From contig NZ_SMOK01000010.1 of NCBI RefSeq assembly GCF_004353925.1, positions 124,001-188,000 of the forward strand: 64,000 nucleotides of DNA. The letters are read 5' to 3'. Source of the DNA: Pseudomonas sp. H9 (GTDB taxonomy: Bacteria; Pseudomonadota; Gammaproteobacteria; Pseudomonadales; Pseudomonadaceae). A program made the position numbers and the translations under genes. The notes beneath the pieces were generated by a model. The model saw nothing but the letters and a program-made list of their open reading frames with translations, was not told the DNA's origin and made no database searches. Positions 37,730 through 46,629 of this stretch are shown piece after piece; position 1 is the first letter of the stretch; each line of letters begins with the position of its first letter.

Positions 37730-38191
37730 TCACTCCCGATCCTTCAACGAGCGGATCAAGTTGTCGCGCAGCTTCACCACCGCGCCCTGAATCTGCGAGA
37801 ACTCTTGCGCCGTGAGGCCGGTGGCTTCGAACAGGTCGACATCCGAGCGCTCGCCGCCTAATTGCCGACCTTCAGGGGTGAGACGAATGCGTACCTGGCG
37901 TTCATCTTCAGGGTCACGTTGGCGCTGCACATAGCCCATGCCTTCGAGTTTCTTGAGGATCGGTGTGAGGGTGTTGGATTCCAGAAACAGCTTTTCACCC
38001 AGGCTGCCGACGGTCTGATCGTCTTGCTCCCACAAGGCAACGAGGGTGATGTATTGGGTGTAGGTCAGGCCCAGGCGTTCGAGCTTTGGTTTGTACGCCT
38101 TGCCGAACGCAAGGTTGGTCGAATACACCGCAAAACACAGAAACTCGGAGAGTTTCAAATCTGCAGGCATTGCTGGGTCGGTGGGTTTCAT
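37730..38191 (-). CDS. ohrR: MarR-family peroxide-sensing repressor OhrR
   Basis: A 153-residue repressor of the ohr gene. The redox cysteine is in LSEFLCFAVYSTNLAFGKAY, the OhrR hallmark. The winged helix has VGSLGEKLFLESNTLTPILK with LEGMGYVQRQRDPEDERQVR. Oxidation by organic hydroperoxides is expected to release it from DNA. AGGA is eight bases before the ATG. It lies downstream of ohr in the same direction with a 135-base gap holding a perfect 19-base palindrome that recurs upstream of ohr. Confidence 0.9.
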   Translation of the reverse strand: MKPTDPAMPADLKLSEFLCFAVYSTNLAFGKAYKPKLERLGLTYTQYITLVALWEQDDQTVGSLGEKLFLESNTLTPILKKLEGMGYVQRQRDPEDERQVRIRLTPEGRQLGGERSDVDLFEATGLTAQEFSQIQGAVVKLRDNLIRSLKDRE

Positions 38192-38228
38192 GGCCTGTTC
38201 CTGGTTGGCTGGAGCGAAACGCAGAACG

Positions 38229-38248
38229 GCCAGGTGAGTTCACCTGGC
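38229..38248. terminator. Hairpin between ohr and ohrR
   Basis: Perfect nine-base arms GCCAGGTGA and TCACCTGGC with a two-base loop. It may end the ohr transcript, but no T tract follows, so the role is uncertain. Confidence 0.4.
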
Positions 38249-38266
38249 CTTCGCTGTCTTTGGTTT

Positions 38267-38285
38267 CACGCGATTTAATCGCGTG
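38267..38285. promoter_or_regulatory. Probable OhrR operator (ohrR promoter)
   Basis: Perfect palindrome CACGCGATT-T-AATCGCGTG, 19 bases, in the ohrR promoter region. It shares the GCGATT..ATCGC..TG core with the site upstream of ohr. Confidence 0.6.
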
Positions 38286-38326
38286 CGACCAAGCTGATCG
38301 TCTCGTCCCTGCGCAGCGACGTCAAG

Positions 38327-38767
38327 TCACGCGGTGATCGCCGTCAGCGTCACGTCAATGTTGCCGCGTGTGGCTTTGGAATACGGGCACACCTGATCGG
38401 CAGCATGTACCAATGCATGGGCGACTTCAGGGTCCAAGCCTGGCAAATGGGCAGTGAGCCGGGCCTGGAGCAAGTAGTCCTTGCCGGTCTGGCCAAGATC
38501 GACCTCGATTTCTACCGCAAGGCCGGCAGGCAACGCCACCTTCATCTCTTTGGCTACCAGTTCCACTGCCGCGATGTAACAGGCCGACCATGCCCCGGAG
38601 AACAACTGTTCAGCCGTTGGATGTGGCTGGATGGCGTTGAACACATGGGCGGGTTTACTGGCGCCCGGCGACGAGAGCTGAATATCCAGGCCACGTGCGG
38701 TGGTACCGGCAACGCTGAGGGTGGTGTGGGTTTTACCGGTTACCAGGACTTTGTCGATCTTGCTCAT
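38327..38767 (-). CDS. ohr: Organic hydroperoxide resistance protein Ohr
   Basis: A 146-residue thiol peroxidase that reduces organic hydroperoxides using lipoyl or dithiol donors. The peroxidatic cysteine is in FSGAWSACYIAAVELVA and the resolving one in HAADQVCPYSKATRGN. The start VLVTGKTHTTLSVAGTTARG is typical. GAGGAAC precedes the ATG. It is regulated by the neighbouring OhrR through the palindrome 36 bases upstream of the start. Confidence 0.95.
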   Translation of the reverse strand: MSKIDKVLVTGKTHTTLSVAGTTARGLDIQLSSPGASKPAHVFNAIQPHPTAEQLFSGAWSACYIAAVELVAKEMKVALPAGLAVEIEVDLGQTGKDYLLQARLTAHLPGLDPEVAHALVHAADQVCPYSKATRGNIDVTLTAITA

Positions 38768-38802
38768 GGGGTGTTCCTCTGGGGGGGCTTTGTGTTTTGT
38801 CG

Positions 38803-38821
38803 CTAGCGATTAGATCGCATG
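38803..38821. promoter_or_regulatory. Probable OhrR operator (ohr promoter)
   Basis: CTAGCGATTAGATCGCATG, an imperfect palindrome 36 bases before the ohr start, alignable base for base with the perfect palindrome at 38267-38285 (14 of 19 positions equal). Confidence 0.55.
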
Positions 38822-38904
38822 CGATGGATTAATATTCAATCAAGCAGACGGCATCGTCAACCACCCCCAGCAGCTATTGCGACGAATGGCTAAAACCTGT
38901 TGCT

Positions 38905-38976
38905 GTAGGAGCGGGCTTGCCCCGCGATAGTGGTGTGTCAGCTAGATTGCTATCGCGGGGCAAGCCCGCTCCCACC
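38905..38976. repeat. REP pair
   Basis: Facing REP units between the ohr promoter and the acetyltransferase stop; spacer GTGTGTCAGCTAGATTGC. Confidence 0.9.
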
Positions 38977-38982
38977 GAGGGG

Positions 38983-39492
38983 TCAGTGCACTGCGCGGGT
39001 GACCAGGTAGCTGATCAGCTCGGGCTCATCATCCAGCTCGATGGTGCGAACCGGGCGCGGCAGGTTGTCGAGTACGCTACGCCAGAACGCTTGGGCGGTT
39101 TCGTCCTGGTCGTAGAAACGCACCAACCAGTCGCTCTCCCCGCTCATCAGTATCTGGCTGGCAACGGCGCGGCCAATGCCTTTGCGCCGGTAGCGCTTGA
39201 GAATGAACAGGTCGGCCAGCTCCAGGGCATTGAGAGCGGCAAACTCGCTGCGCTCGACCAGCAGGAAACCGGCAATGAACCCGTCGACCAGAATCAGGTT
39301 GGCACTCCACTGCGGTTCTTGCCAATAGCGGATCAGGTGCTCTTCATGGATGTAGAAACGGCCATCGACCTCCACATCTTCTTGTTCCCAATCCGAGGAC
39401 TCATAGGCATAGAACTGGTACAGATTGCGGATCAGTTCGGCGTGTTCCGCGCCGGTTTGCAGCACTTCAACAGTGAACGGGGTGGACGGCAT
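38983..39492 (-). CDS. GNAT-family N-acetyltransferase
   Basis: A 169-residue acyl-CoA N-acyltransferase; substrate unknown. The acetyl-CoA binding loop appears as RYRRKGIGRAVASQILM after ADLFILK, and LILVDGFIAGFLLVE is the preceding strand. The frame is open to 39594 but reads through REP sequence; the ATG at 39492 follows GAGG. It is flanked by REP pairs on both sides and shows no operon partner. Confidence 0.82.
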   Translation of the reverse strand: MPSTPFTVEVLQTGAEHAELIRNLYQFYAYESSDWEQEDVEVDGRFYIHEEHLIRYWQEPQWSANLILVDGFIAGFLLVERSEFAALNALELADLFILKRYRRKGIGRAVASQILMSGESDWLVRFYDQDETAQAFWRSVLDNLPRPVRTIELDDEPELISYLVTRAVH

Positions 39493-39535
39493 AACAGCCT
39501 CGGTCAAAAAACGAGCGCTATTGTGCCACGGTGCG

Positions 39536-39606
39536 GTAGGAGCGGGCTTGCCCCGCGATTGCGGTGTGTCAGATAGATTGCTATCGCGGGGCAAGCCCGC
39601 TCCTAC
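39536..39606. repeat. REP pair
   Basis: Facing REP units between the acetyltransferase start and the gamma-lyase stop, nearly identical to the pair at 30359-30430. Confidence 0.9.
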
Positions 39607-39616
39607 CTATGGGGCG

Positions 39617-40792
39617 TTAGATGCGTGCCAATGCCTGGGCCAGATCGGCGCGCAGGTCTTCGACGTCTTCCACCCCGACCGACAGGCGTACCAATGCATC
39701 GCCAATGCCCAGTTGTGCACGGGTTTCGGCCGGAATGCTGGCATGGGTCATGATCGCCGGGTGTTCGATCAGGCTTTCCACCCCGCCAAGGCTTTCCGCC
39801 AGGGCAAAGATGCCAACCGCTTCAAGAAAGCGCCGGGCGCCCGCCAGGTCGCTGTTGAGGTCCAGCGAGATCATCCCGCCAAAGCCATGCATCTGGCGGC
39901 GGGCCAGGCCATGTTGCGGATGCGAAACCAGGCCTGGGTAGTACACCCGTGCCACCTGCGGCTGGCGCTCAAGCCAGTGCGCCAGTTCCAGCGCATTGCT
40001 GCAATGGCGCTCCATGCGCAGGGCCAGGGTCTTGACTCCGCGCAAGGTCAGAAAGGCGTCGAACGGCCCGGCGATGGCCCCTACCGCGTTCTGCAAAAAG
40101 CCCAGGCGCTCGGCCAACTCGGGGTTACCGACCACGGCAATCCCGCCAATCACATCGGAGTGGCCATTGAGGTACTTGGTGGTGGAGTGCACGACAATAT
40201 CGAACCCCGCCTCCAGCGGACGTTGCACCCACGGGCTGGCAAAGGTGTTGTCAGCCACGCAGAGTATGCCGCGCTGACGGCAAATCTCGGCCACGGCGCT
40301 CAGGTCAGTGAGGCTGAGCAACGGGTTGCTCGGTGTTTCAACCCAGACCATCTGCGTGTCGTCTTGCAAGGCCGCTTCAAAGGCGTCGAGATCACTCAGG
40401 TCGACAAAACTGAAGCGATGCCCGGCACTGCGCCGACGTACTCGCTCGAACAAGCGAAAGGTGCCACCGTACAGATCATTGCCCGAGACAATGTGCGCCC
40501 CGGCATCGAGCAGTTCCAGCACGCTGGCAATGGTGGCCAGCCCTGAAGCGAAGGCAAAGGCCTGGGTGCCGCCTTCCAGGTCGGCCACGCAGCGCTCCAG
40601 CGCCCAGCGCGTCGGGTTGTGCGAGCGGCCATAATCCAGGCCCTTGTGCACGCCGGGGCTTTGTTGCGCGTAGGTGGAATTGGCATAGATCGGCGGCATC
40701 AACGCCCCGGTGGACGGGTCGGGGCTTTGCCCGGCATGGATCACGCGGGTAGCAAAACCGCGTGCCTCGGTGCTGTCGTCGTGTTGGCTCAT
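39617..40792 (-). CDS. Cystathionine gamma-lyase / gamma-synthase family PLP enzyme
   Basis: A 391-residue Cys/Met-metabolism PLP enzyme. The Schiff-base lysine is in DIVVHSTTKYLNGHSDVIGG. Other signatures are YANSTYAQQSPGV, YGRSHNPTRWALERCVADLE and SLGGVESLIEHPAIMTHASI. Because it overlaps the upstream cystathionine beta-synthase gene by four bases, gamma-lyase in reverse transsulfuration (homocysteine to cysteine) is more likely than gamma-synthase, as for the PA0399-PA0400 pair of P. aeruginosa as I recall it. Confidence 0.88.
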   Translation of the reverse strand: MSQHDDSTEARGFATRVIHAGQSPDPSTGALMPPIYANSTYAQQSPGVHKGLDYGRSHNPTRWALERCVADLEGGTQAFAFASGLATIASVLELLDAGAHIVSGNDLYGGTFRLFERVRRRSAGHRFSFVDLSDLDAFEAALQDDTQMVWVETPSNPLLSLTDLSAVAEICRQRGILCVADNTFASPWVQRPLEAGFDIVVHSTTKYLNGHSDVIGGIAVVGNPELAERLGFLQNAVGAIAGPFDAFLTLRGVKTLALRMERHCSNALELAHWLERQPQVARVYYPGLVSHPQHGLARRQMHGFGGMISLDLNSDLAGARRFLEAVGIFALAESLGGVESLIEHPAIMTHASIPAETRAQLGIGDALVRLSVGVEDVEDLRADLAQALARI

Positions 40793-42165
40793 GGCAAAGA
40801 CCTGCGCAAGTGGTTGAGCATGTCGACACGGGTAATCAGGCCATAGAAGCCCGAGGCATCAGCGATGATCGCCACCAGTCCACGGTCGAGTTCCGCTTGC
40901 AGTGTAGACAGGCTGGCGCCCGGAGGCAGGGTTTGCAGCTTGTCGGTCATGGCGCTGGCCACCGGCAGGCGAAAGTGCGTGGGGTCGGCGTGCATGCCCA
41001 GCAAAATGTCGGACTCATCGATCACCCCGACCAGCCGTTGCCCGTCTTCCAGCACCGGCAGTTGCGAAACATCGGCCAGGCGCATGCGCTGGAACGCGGT
41101 GAGCAAGGTATCGCCGGGGCCGACACTGATCACCCGGCCATCTTCGAAGCGGCGGGCAATCAGGTCACGCAAATCACCGTAGTGTTTGAATTGCAGCAAG
41201 CCCTGATCGGTCATCCATTGATCGTTGTAGACCTTCGACAAGTAGCGGGTACCGGTGTCGCAGACAAAGCTGACTACGCGCTTGGGCGCGGTTTGTTCGC
41301 GGCAATAGCGCAGGGCCGCCGCCAGCAAGGTGCCGGTCGAAGATCCACCAAGAATGCCTTCGGCACGCAGCAACTGGCGGGCATGGTCGAAGCTGTCTTC
41401 GTCGCTGATTGAATAGGCCTGGCGCACGCTGGATAAGTCAGCAATCGACGGAATAAAGTCCTCTCCAATGCCCTCCACCGCCCAGGCACCGGGGCTGCCC
41501 AAAGCCCCGCTGCGGCTGTACTCGGCCACCACCGAGCCCACAGGGTCGGCCAGCACCATGGCAAGGTCAGGTTGTACCCGGCGAAAGAACCGGGTCAAGC
41601 CGGTCAAGGTCCCGGCAGAGCCGACGCCGACGACAATCGCGTCCACGTCATGGTGCATTTGCGCCCAGATTTCCGGGGCGGTGCTGCACTCGTGGGCCAG
41701 CGGATTGGCCGGGTTGTTGAATTGATCGGCGAAGAACGCTTCGGGAATCTCTGCAGTCAAGCGCGCCGCCACATCCTGGTAATACTCCGGATGGCCCTTG
41801 CCGACGTCGGAACGGGTGATGTGTACCTCAGCGCCCATGGCCTTGAGGTGCAGGACTTTTTCGGTCGACATTTTGTCGGGCACCACCAGCACCACCCGGT
41901 ACCCCTTGGCCCGACCAACCAGTGCCAGGCCCAGGCCGGTGTTGCCGGCGGTGGCTTCGACAATAGTGCCACCCGGACGCAAACGGCCATCGCGTTCGGC
42001 GGCATCGATCATGGCCAGGCCAATGCGGTCTTTGATCGAGCCACCGGGGTTCTGCGATTCAAGCTTGAGAAACAGCGTACACAGGCCAGTATCGAAACGC
42101 GTGACACGAACCAGCGGTGTGTTGCCGATCAGTTCCAGTACGGCCGGGCGGGAATCGTGTGGCAT
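40789..42165 (-). CDS. Cystathionine beta-synthase
   Basis: A 458-residue PLP enzyme that condenses serine and homocysteine to cystathionine. The catalytic core has VLELIGNTPLVRVTRF, the PLP lysine in NPGGSIKDRIGLAM and the GSAGTLTG loop. The C-terminal part carries a pair of CBS regulatory domains (VGPGDTLLTAFQRMRLADVS, MTDKLQTLPPGASLSTLQAE). There is no N-terminal heme region. The ATG at 42165 with GAGGTG upstream is preferred to the open frame to 42237. It is the first gene of the transsulfuration pair. Confidence 0.9.
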   Translation of the reverse strand: MPHDSRPAVLELIGNTPLVRVTRFDTGLCTLFLKLESQNPGGSIKDRIGLAMIDAAERDGRLRPGGTIVEATAGNTGLGLALVGRAKGYRVVLVVPDKMSTEKVLHLKAMGAEVHITRSDVGKGHPEYYQDVAARLTAEIPEAFFADQFNNPANPLAHECSTAPEIWAQMHHDVDAIVVGVGSAGTLTGLTRFFRRVQPDLAMVLADPVGSVVAEYSRSGALGSPGAWAVEGIGEDFIPSIADLSSVRQAYSISDEDSFDHARQLLRAEGILGGSSTGTLLAAALRYCREQTAPKRVVSFVCDTGTRYLSKVYNDQWMTDQGLLQFKHYGDLRDLIARRFEDGRVISVGPGDTLLTAFQRMRLADVSQLPVLEDGQRLVGVIDESDILLGMHADPTHFRLPVASAMTDKLQTLPPGASLSTLQAELDRGLVAIIADASGFYGLITRVDMLNHLRRSLP

Positions 42166-42262
42166 GGGGCACCTCACAACTGGGTGGACGCTTCGTCTGG
42201 ACCATAGGCCCGCTTGACGCCCACCGCAACCGCTCACAGCTGATCGGTCACCCCCACTCCGG

Positions 42263-44776
42263 TCAGTAGGTACCGCGCAACGTCAGCATGAAGTTGCGCG
42301 GGTCGCCGTAGTAGTTGCCATAGGTCGAGGTGCCGACGGTCTGGTAGTACTTCTTGTCGAACAGGTTGTTGCCGTTGAGGGTCAGGTCCCAGTGCTCGTC
42401 GAGCTTGTAGTCGACCAAGGCACTCCAGGTGGCATAACCGCCCTGGCTGAAATCGAACGGCACATCGCGCTGGGCCACGCTGCCATCGGCATTGAAGCGG
42501 GTGGTGGTACCAGACACGTAGGTCGCACTCTGCACCTGCACCCCGCCGCCGACTTTGAAGTCCTGCAGCACACCCGGCAAGCGGTAAGTGGTGTAGAGCT
42601 TGAACAGGTGCTTGGGCATCACCGTGCTCAGCGGCGCGTCGGTACTGCGGTTGCGGTTAAGGTTGAAGGTGTAGCCACCGATCAGCGTCCAGTCTGGCAG
42701 CAGCTCGCCCGACGCCTCAAGGTCGATACCCTTGCTGACCACCTTGCCGCTGCTCAGGTAACAGCAGCTACCGGCGAACAGGTTACTGCTGTCGATAAAG
42801 GCCGGGTCACGCACGGCTTCGTCTTCACGGGTGGTGTAGTACAGGGCAAAGTTGGTGTTCAGGGCACCGTCAAGCAGCTCACCTTTGAGGCCGGTTTCAT
42901 AAGTCTTGCCGGTCATTGGCTCCAACGGGCTGCCCGGTTGCGGGCCGGAGAGTTTGTTCGACTGTGGTTTGTAGATTTCCGAGTAGCTGGCGTAGGCCGA
43001 CCACTGATCGTTCAGGTCGTAGACCAGGCCACCAAAAGGCGTGACTTTGGTACCAATGCGCTGATCAACGTTGGAAACCTCGCTCCACACTGTACCGGTG
43101 CGAGTCTGGTAGGTTTGATTGAAGTGATAACGCTGGGCCCGCGCGCCGAGGATCAAGTGCATCGGCTCGGCCAACTGCAGGCGCAGGCTCGAATACAACC
43201 CGTACTGGCGCTGGGCGTTAGGGTCGTAGTCACGGCTGTAGTCGGTGTGGTTCGGCGGCTCCGGCCACGGGGTGGAGTCCGGGTCGAAGACATCCACCGG
43301 GCCGCGCGCGCCGTCATGCGGCGCGGTACCCAGCCAGCGGCTGTCGATGCGCTGGTAATCGGCCCCGACTACCAGTTGGTGATCCAGCCCGAACGCCTTG
43401 AAGTTGCCGGCCAGGTTGACGTCGTACAGGTGCTGCTCGTTTTCCTGCCGGCTCTGGGTGCCGTACCAGACCACTCCGGTGTTGGTAGTGGGGTCGACGC
43501 CGTTGAGGGTGCTGGCGGTCTTGAACCACGACACGTCCCAGATGTTGGTGTACGACAGGTTGAGTTTCCAATCGTCGTTGAAGCGGTGATCGTACTTGGC
43601 GAAGTACTCACGCGCAGTCGTGTCGGAGTAGGCCCAGTTCTGGGTCAGGCCGGTATGGCGCGGCAGGCCGAGATCGGCGCCGTTGGTGTAGCGCGGCACC
43701 GAGCTTTGCGTGCCGTTTTCATGGGATTTGTTGTAGCGCACACCCAAGGTGAGCATGTCATTGTCGGTCACGTCGGCTTCCATCACGCCATACACCAAGG
43801 GCTTTTCGGTGCTGCGTTTGTCGACGAAATACTGGCGATCGGTGTTGGCCACCACCAGGCGCCCACGCAAGCGCCCGTCCCAGCCCATGGGGCCGGTAAT
43901 ATCCAGCTCCTGGCGGTAGTTGTCCCAACTGCCGGCACTGAGGCTCAGCTTGAGCTGGTTGTAGGCCATTGGTCGTTTGCGCACCAGGTTGATGATGCCG
44001 CCAGGGTCCCCGGAGCCCCCGAACAAAGCCGCCGAGCCGCGCAACACTTCAACGTGGTCGAACTCGGCCAGATCGAAAATGTTCGAGGAGTAGAACGAGC
44101 CCATCGCCGTACCCAACGCCTGAGGGGCGGCGCCATCGATTTGCAGGTTCTGGATCGAGAAACCGCGGGAAATGAAATCCTGAATGCGGAAGGTGGTGCT
44201 CTGGGTAATCACCCCGGGGGTGATCTTCATCGCTTCGTTGATATCGGTCAGTTGCTGGTCTTCGATCAACTGGCGGGTGACTACCGTCACCGACTGTGGC
44301 GTTTCGCGCAAGCTGGTGGGCGATTTCGAACCCACGCTGATCAAACCCGGGGCATAACTGCCGGTGTTCTCGGTGCTCTCTCCCATGCCTTGACCGGCCA
44401 CCGTGGTGACCCCCAGTTCGAGCGTTTGAGCGGCCTGGCCATCGGCCACCGGCAGCAACACATAGCCACTGGCGTTGTGGCTAATGCGGTAACCGCTACC
44501 GGCGAGCAAGGCGGCAAATCCGTCGTCCACCGTGTAGCTACCGGTCAAACCTTGGCTGGTACGCCCCTCCAGCTCCTCGGCCTGGAACACCAGGGCCACC
44601 CCGGCTTGCTGGGCAAAGCGGTTGAGGGTGCTGCTCAGCGAGCCGGGCGCAATATCGTAGTGCTGCTGGGACTGGGCCGCGGCCAGTTGCGGCATGGCCA
44701 TGGCAACCCCGGCACAGGCCAAGTGGATGCACAGTGCAATGGGGCTCAAGGCCTGCGGGTCAGCAAATCGACGCAT
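42263..44776 (-). CDS. TonB-dependent siderophore receptor with STN domain
   Basis: Outer-membrane receptor of 837 residues. The signal peptide ends at LAAAQSQ; the STN domain is YDIAPGSLSSTLNRFAQQAG. The plug has SVTVVTRQLIEDQQLTDINE and GGIINLVRKRPMAYNQLKL, and the barrel ends MLTLRGTY. It closely resembles the receptor at 851-3322, including the paired cysteine loop (SCCYLSSGKVVSKGID here, SCCWLDDGKVTSKGVE there), so the two are paralogues with related ligands, plausibly pyoverdine-type siderophores. It lies downstream of its own FecI and FecR genes with a Fur-like site in the gap. Confidence 0.88.
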   Translation of the reverse strand: MRRFADPQALSPIALCIHLACAGVAMAMPQLAAAQSQQHYDIAPGSLSSTLNRFAQQAGVALVFQAEELEGRTSQGLTGSYTVDDGFAALLAGSGYRISHNASGYVLLPVADGQAAQTLELGVTTVAGQGMGESTENTGSYAPGLISVGSKSPTSLRETPQSVTVVTRQLIEDQQLTDINEAMKITPGVITQSTTFRIQDFISRGFSIQNLQIDGAAPQALGTAMGSFYSSNIFDLAEFDHVEVLRGSAALFGGSGDPGGIINLVRKRPMAYNQLKLSLSAGSWDNYRQELDITGPMGWDGRLRGRLVVANTDRQYFVDKRSTEKPLVYGVMEADVTDNDMLTLGVRYNKSHENGTQSSVPRYTNGADLGLPRHTGLTQNWAYSDTTAREYFAKYDHRFNDDWKLNLSYTNIWDVSWFKTASTLNGVDPTTNTGVVWYGTQSRQENEQHLYDVNLAGNFKAFGLDHQLVVGADYQRIDSRWLGTAPHDGARGPVDVFDPDSTPWPEPPNHTDYSRDYDPNAQRQYGLYSSLRLQLAEPMHLILGARAQRYHFNQTYQTRTGTVWSEVSNVDQRIGTKVTPFGGLVYDLNDQWSAYASYSEIYKPQSNKLSGPQPGSPLEPMTGKTYETGLKGELLDGALNTNFALYYTTREDEAVRDPAFIDSSNLFAGSCCYLSSGKVVSKGIDLEASGELLPDWTLIGGYTFNLNRNRSTDAPLSTVMPKHLFKLYTTYRLPGVLQDFKVGGGVQVQSATYVSGTTTRFNADGSVAQRDVPFDFSQGGYATWSALVDYKLDEHWDLTLNGNNLFDKKYYQTVGTSTYGNYYGDPRNFMLTLRGTY

Positions 44777-44844
44777 GGGAGAACGGCTCCTGTTTTATTC
44801 ATGTTGGCCTCTTGCTTGACGGGCCACCCTGATAAAGCGGAACC

Positions 44845-44863
44845 AATAAGAATGATTATTTTT
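44845..44863. promoter_or_regulatory. Fur box upstream of receptor
   Basis: AATAAGAATGATTATTTTT, a good match to the Fur consensus, 69 bases before the receptor start codon. Confidence 0.5.
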
Positions 44864-44876
44864 GACTTTCACGATT

Positions 44877-44948
44877 GTGGGAGCGGGCTAGCCCCGCGAT
44901 TGCGGTGTATCAGGCACATCGCAATCGCGGGGCAAGCGCGCTCCCACC
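44877..44948. repeat. REP pair
   Basis: Facing REP units between fecR and the receptor. Both carry point changes (GGGCTAGCCCCG, GGCAAGCGCGCTCC), so this copy is diverging. Confidence 0.88.
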
Positions 44949-44960
44949 GGCGGCTCTAGC

Positions 44961-45926
44961 TCATTTTTCAGGGGTTGCCCGCGCGATGCGGGTCCACAAC
45001 GGGGTGTACTGCTGCACACGAATCGGCAACGCCTCTGCCAACAGCTGCAAGGCCCGCTCGGTGTCGTCCAGCGGCAATACCGCAGAAACCTTCAGGTCAG
45101 CCAGCTCGGCAGCGTCAAACTGCAAATGCCCCGGGCGCTGGCGCCCCAGCGCCTGCAGTACCTGCGCCAACGGCATGGACTCGACCACCAACTGATGGCG
45201 CTGCCAGGCCTGTTCCAGGCTGGCCGGATCAATATCAGGCAAGCGCCCCACCGCATCGCGCTGCACCCAGGCGCGACCACCGCGGTGCACGTCCAGCGCC
45301 TGACTACGGTCGGCACTCTGCACCGCAACCGCAGACTGCAACATGCTCAGCTCGCTCTGCCCTTGACCACGGCTGACCACAAAGCGCGTGCCCAACGCAG
45401 TGAAACTGCCATCACCGGTGACCACCACAAAGGGCCGCGAAGCATCGTGCTCGACATCCACCAGCACCTGACCGCGGCGCAATTCAATGCGGCGTTGACC
45501 ACCATCGAACTGCAGGTCGATGGCACTGTTGCCGTACAGGGTGATACGCGAACCGTCTTCAAGGGTGCGTGACTGCCACTCACCCGGCGAGGTGTGCATG
45601 TCGGCAAACAGATCGTCGGCACGAAAACCGCTGAGGCTCAGGACCACCCCCAGGTTGGCCAGCAACACGCCGATGCCCAGCAGGTGCCGGGTTTTAAAGC
45701 GCCGCTTGGCCGGCAGCTGCAGCGCGGCCCGCGCCGGCGCCCGTTGCGACCGCAGGCTGTGCAACTGTGCGACCACACTGCTAATGCGTTCGAAGGCGGC
45801 CTGATGACAGCTGTCGAGCTGGCACCAGTGCTCGAACGCCTCGCGCTCCTGTGGACTCAACGGCCCTTCGCTCATGCGCAGCACCCATTCAGCGGCTTGG
45901 GCTTCGACACTGTCTTCGGCGTTCAC
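44961..45926 (-). CDS. fecR: FecR-family anti-sigma/sigma regulator
   Basis: A 321-residue membrane regulator of the sigma factor encoded upstream. The cytoplasmic N-terminus has AAEWVLRMSEGPLSPQERE and CQLDSCHQAAFERI. One helix (HLLGIGVLLANLGVVLSLSG) leads to the periplasmic FecR domain (RTLEDGSRITLYGNSAIDLQ) and a C-terminal STN-like segment (LKVSAVLPLDDTERALQLLA). Unlike the other two FecR proteins here it has no twin arginine next to the helix, so it is probably inserted by another route. Translation starts at GTG, four bases after the sigma stop. Confidence 0.88.
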   Translation of the reverse strand: MNAEDSVEAQAAEWVLRMSEGPLSPQEREAFEHWCQLDSCHQAAFERISSVVAQLHSLRSQRAPARAALQLPAKRRFKTRHLLGIGVLLANLGVVLSLSGFRADDLFADMHTSPGEWQSRTLEDGSRITLYGNSAIDLQFDGGQRRIELRRGQVLVDVEHDASRPFVVVTGDGSFTALGTRFVVSRGQGQSELSMLQSAVAVQSADRSQALDVHRGGRAWVQRDAVGRLPDIDPASLEQAWQRHQLVVESMPLAQVLQALGRQRPGHLQFDAAELADLKVSAVLPLDDTERALQLLAEALPIRVQQYTPLWTRIARATPEK

Positions 45927-45930
45927 GGTT

Positions 45931-46449
45931 TCACACGTCCAACGCCTGGTTGCAATGCATCAGCGCCTGCAGCAGGTACTTGCGCACCATGCGTTCAGAC
46001 ACCTCAAGGCGCTGAGCGATCTGGACTTGGGTCAGTTCATCCAGGTAGTAATCAACAAAGGCCTGACGCACTTTCGGGGCAAGGCCTTCAAGCACGAAGG
46101 CAATCTGCTCCAGGGCTTCAAGGGTGGCGAGGATCTGTTCGGGTGACTGATGGCCTTCAAGCACATCGACCGTCAGCGCCAACTCGCGCAGGTAAGCATC
46201 TTCAATCTGTTGGCGGCGTGCCTTATCGATAATCAAACGGCGTGCGGTGGTGCTGAGAAAAGCCCGTGGTTCACGGATCGCTGCGAGTGAATCACGTGAG
46301 CCAAGAATACGCAGGAAAGTATCTTGGACGGTGTCAGCTGCATGTTGCGGGCAGCGCAACTTGCGGCGTAACCAACTGAACAACCAGCCATGATGGTCGC
46401 TGTACAACTGGTGAATGGCACGTTGGAAAGCAGGCTCGACCGCGGACAT
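45931..46449 (-). CDS. fecI: FecI-type ECF sigma factor
   Basis: A 172-residue iron-starvation sigma factor for the receptor at 42263-44776. Region 2: QHAADTVQDTFLRILGS with RAFLSTTARRLIIDKARRQQ. Region 4: YYLDELTQVQIAQRLEVSERMVRKYL. The ATG at 46449 is preferred; the frame is open to a TTG at 46461. It is the first gene of the FecI-FecR-receptor set. Confidence 0.88.
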   Translation of the reverse strand: MSAVEPAFQRAIHQLYSDHHGWLFSWLRRKLRCPQHAADTVQDTFLRILGSRDSLAAIREPRAFLSTTARRLIIDKARRQQIEDAYLRELALTVDVLEGHQSPEQILATLEALEQIAFVLEGLAPKVRQAFVDYYLDELTQVQIAQRLEVSERMVRKYLLQALMHCNQALDV

Positions 46450-46468
46450 GAAGCCAACCAAGATATGT

Positions 46469-46487
46469 AAGTGAGAATTGTTCCGAA
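46469..46487 (-). promoter_or_regulatory. Possible Fur box upstream of fecI
   Basis: Minus strand CGGAACAATTCTCACTT resembles the right half of Pseudomonas Fur boxes (AATGATTCTCATTT), about 20-40 bases before the sigma start. Confidence 0.33.
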
Positions 46488-46629
46488 TAATATCCAGTCG
46501 TCACCTTCGCATGCAACCTCTGACGCTGCCGCGCCCTGAACAGCCCAGGGCAAATAAGGCAAATTGCTGGCCCCCGACGCAACGTCTTGTTGGCAAACTC
46601 GCTTTTTTTCAACAACTTAGGCTGACACC

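Noticed and set aside
42392..44959. Very long plus-strand frame (855 codons) over the receptor gene
   Set aside because: It is antisense to a clear TonB-dependent receptor. Its product is low-complexity (rich in H, G, Q, V) as expected from a GC-rich mirror frame.
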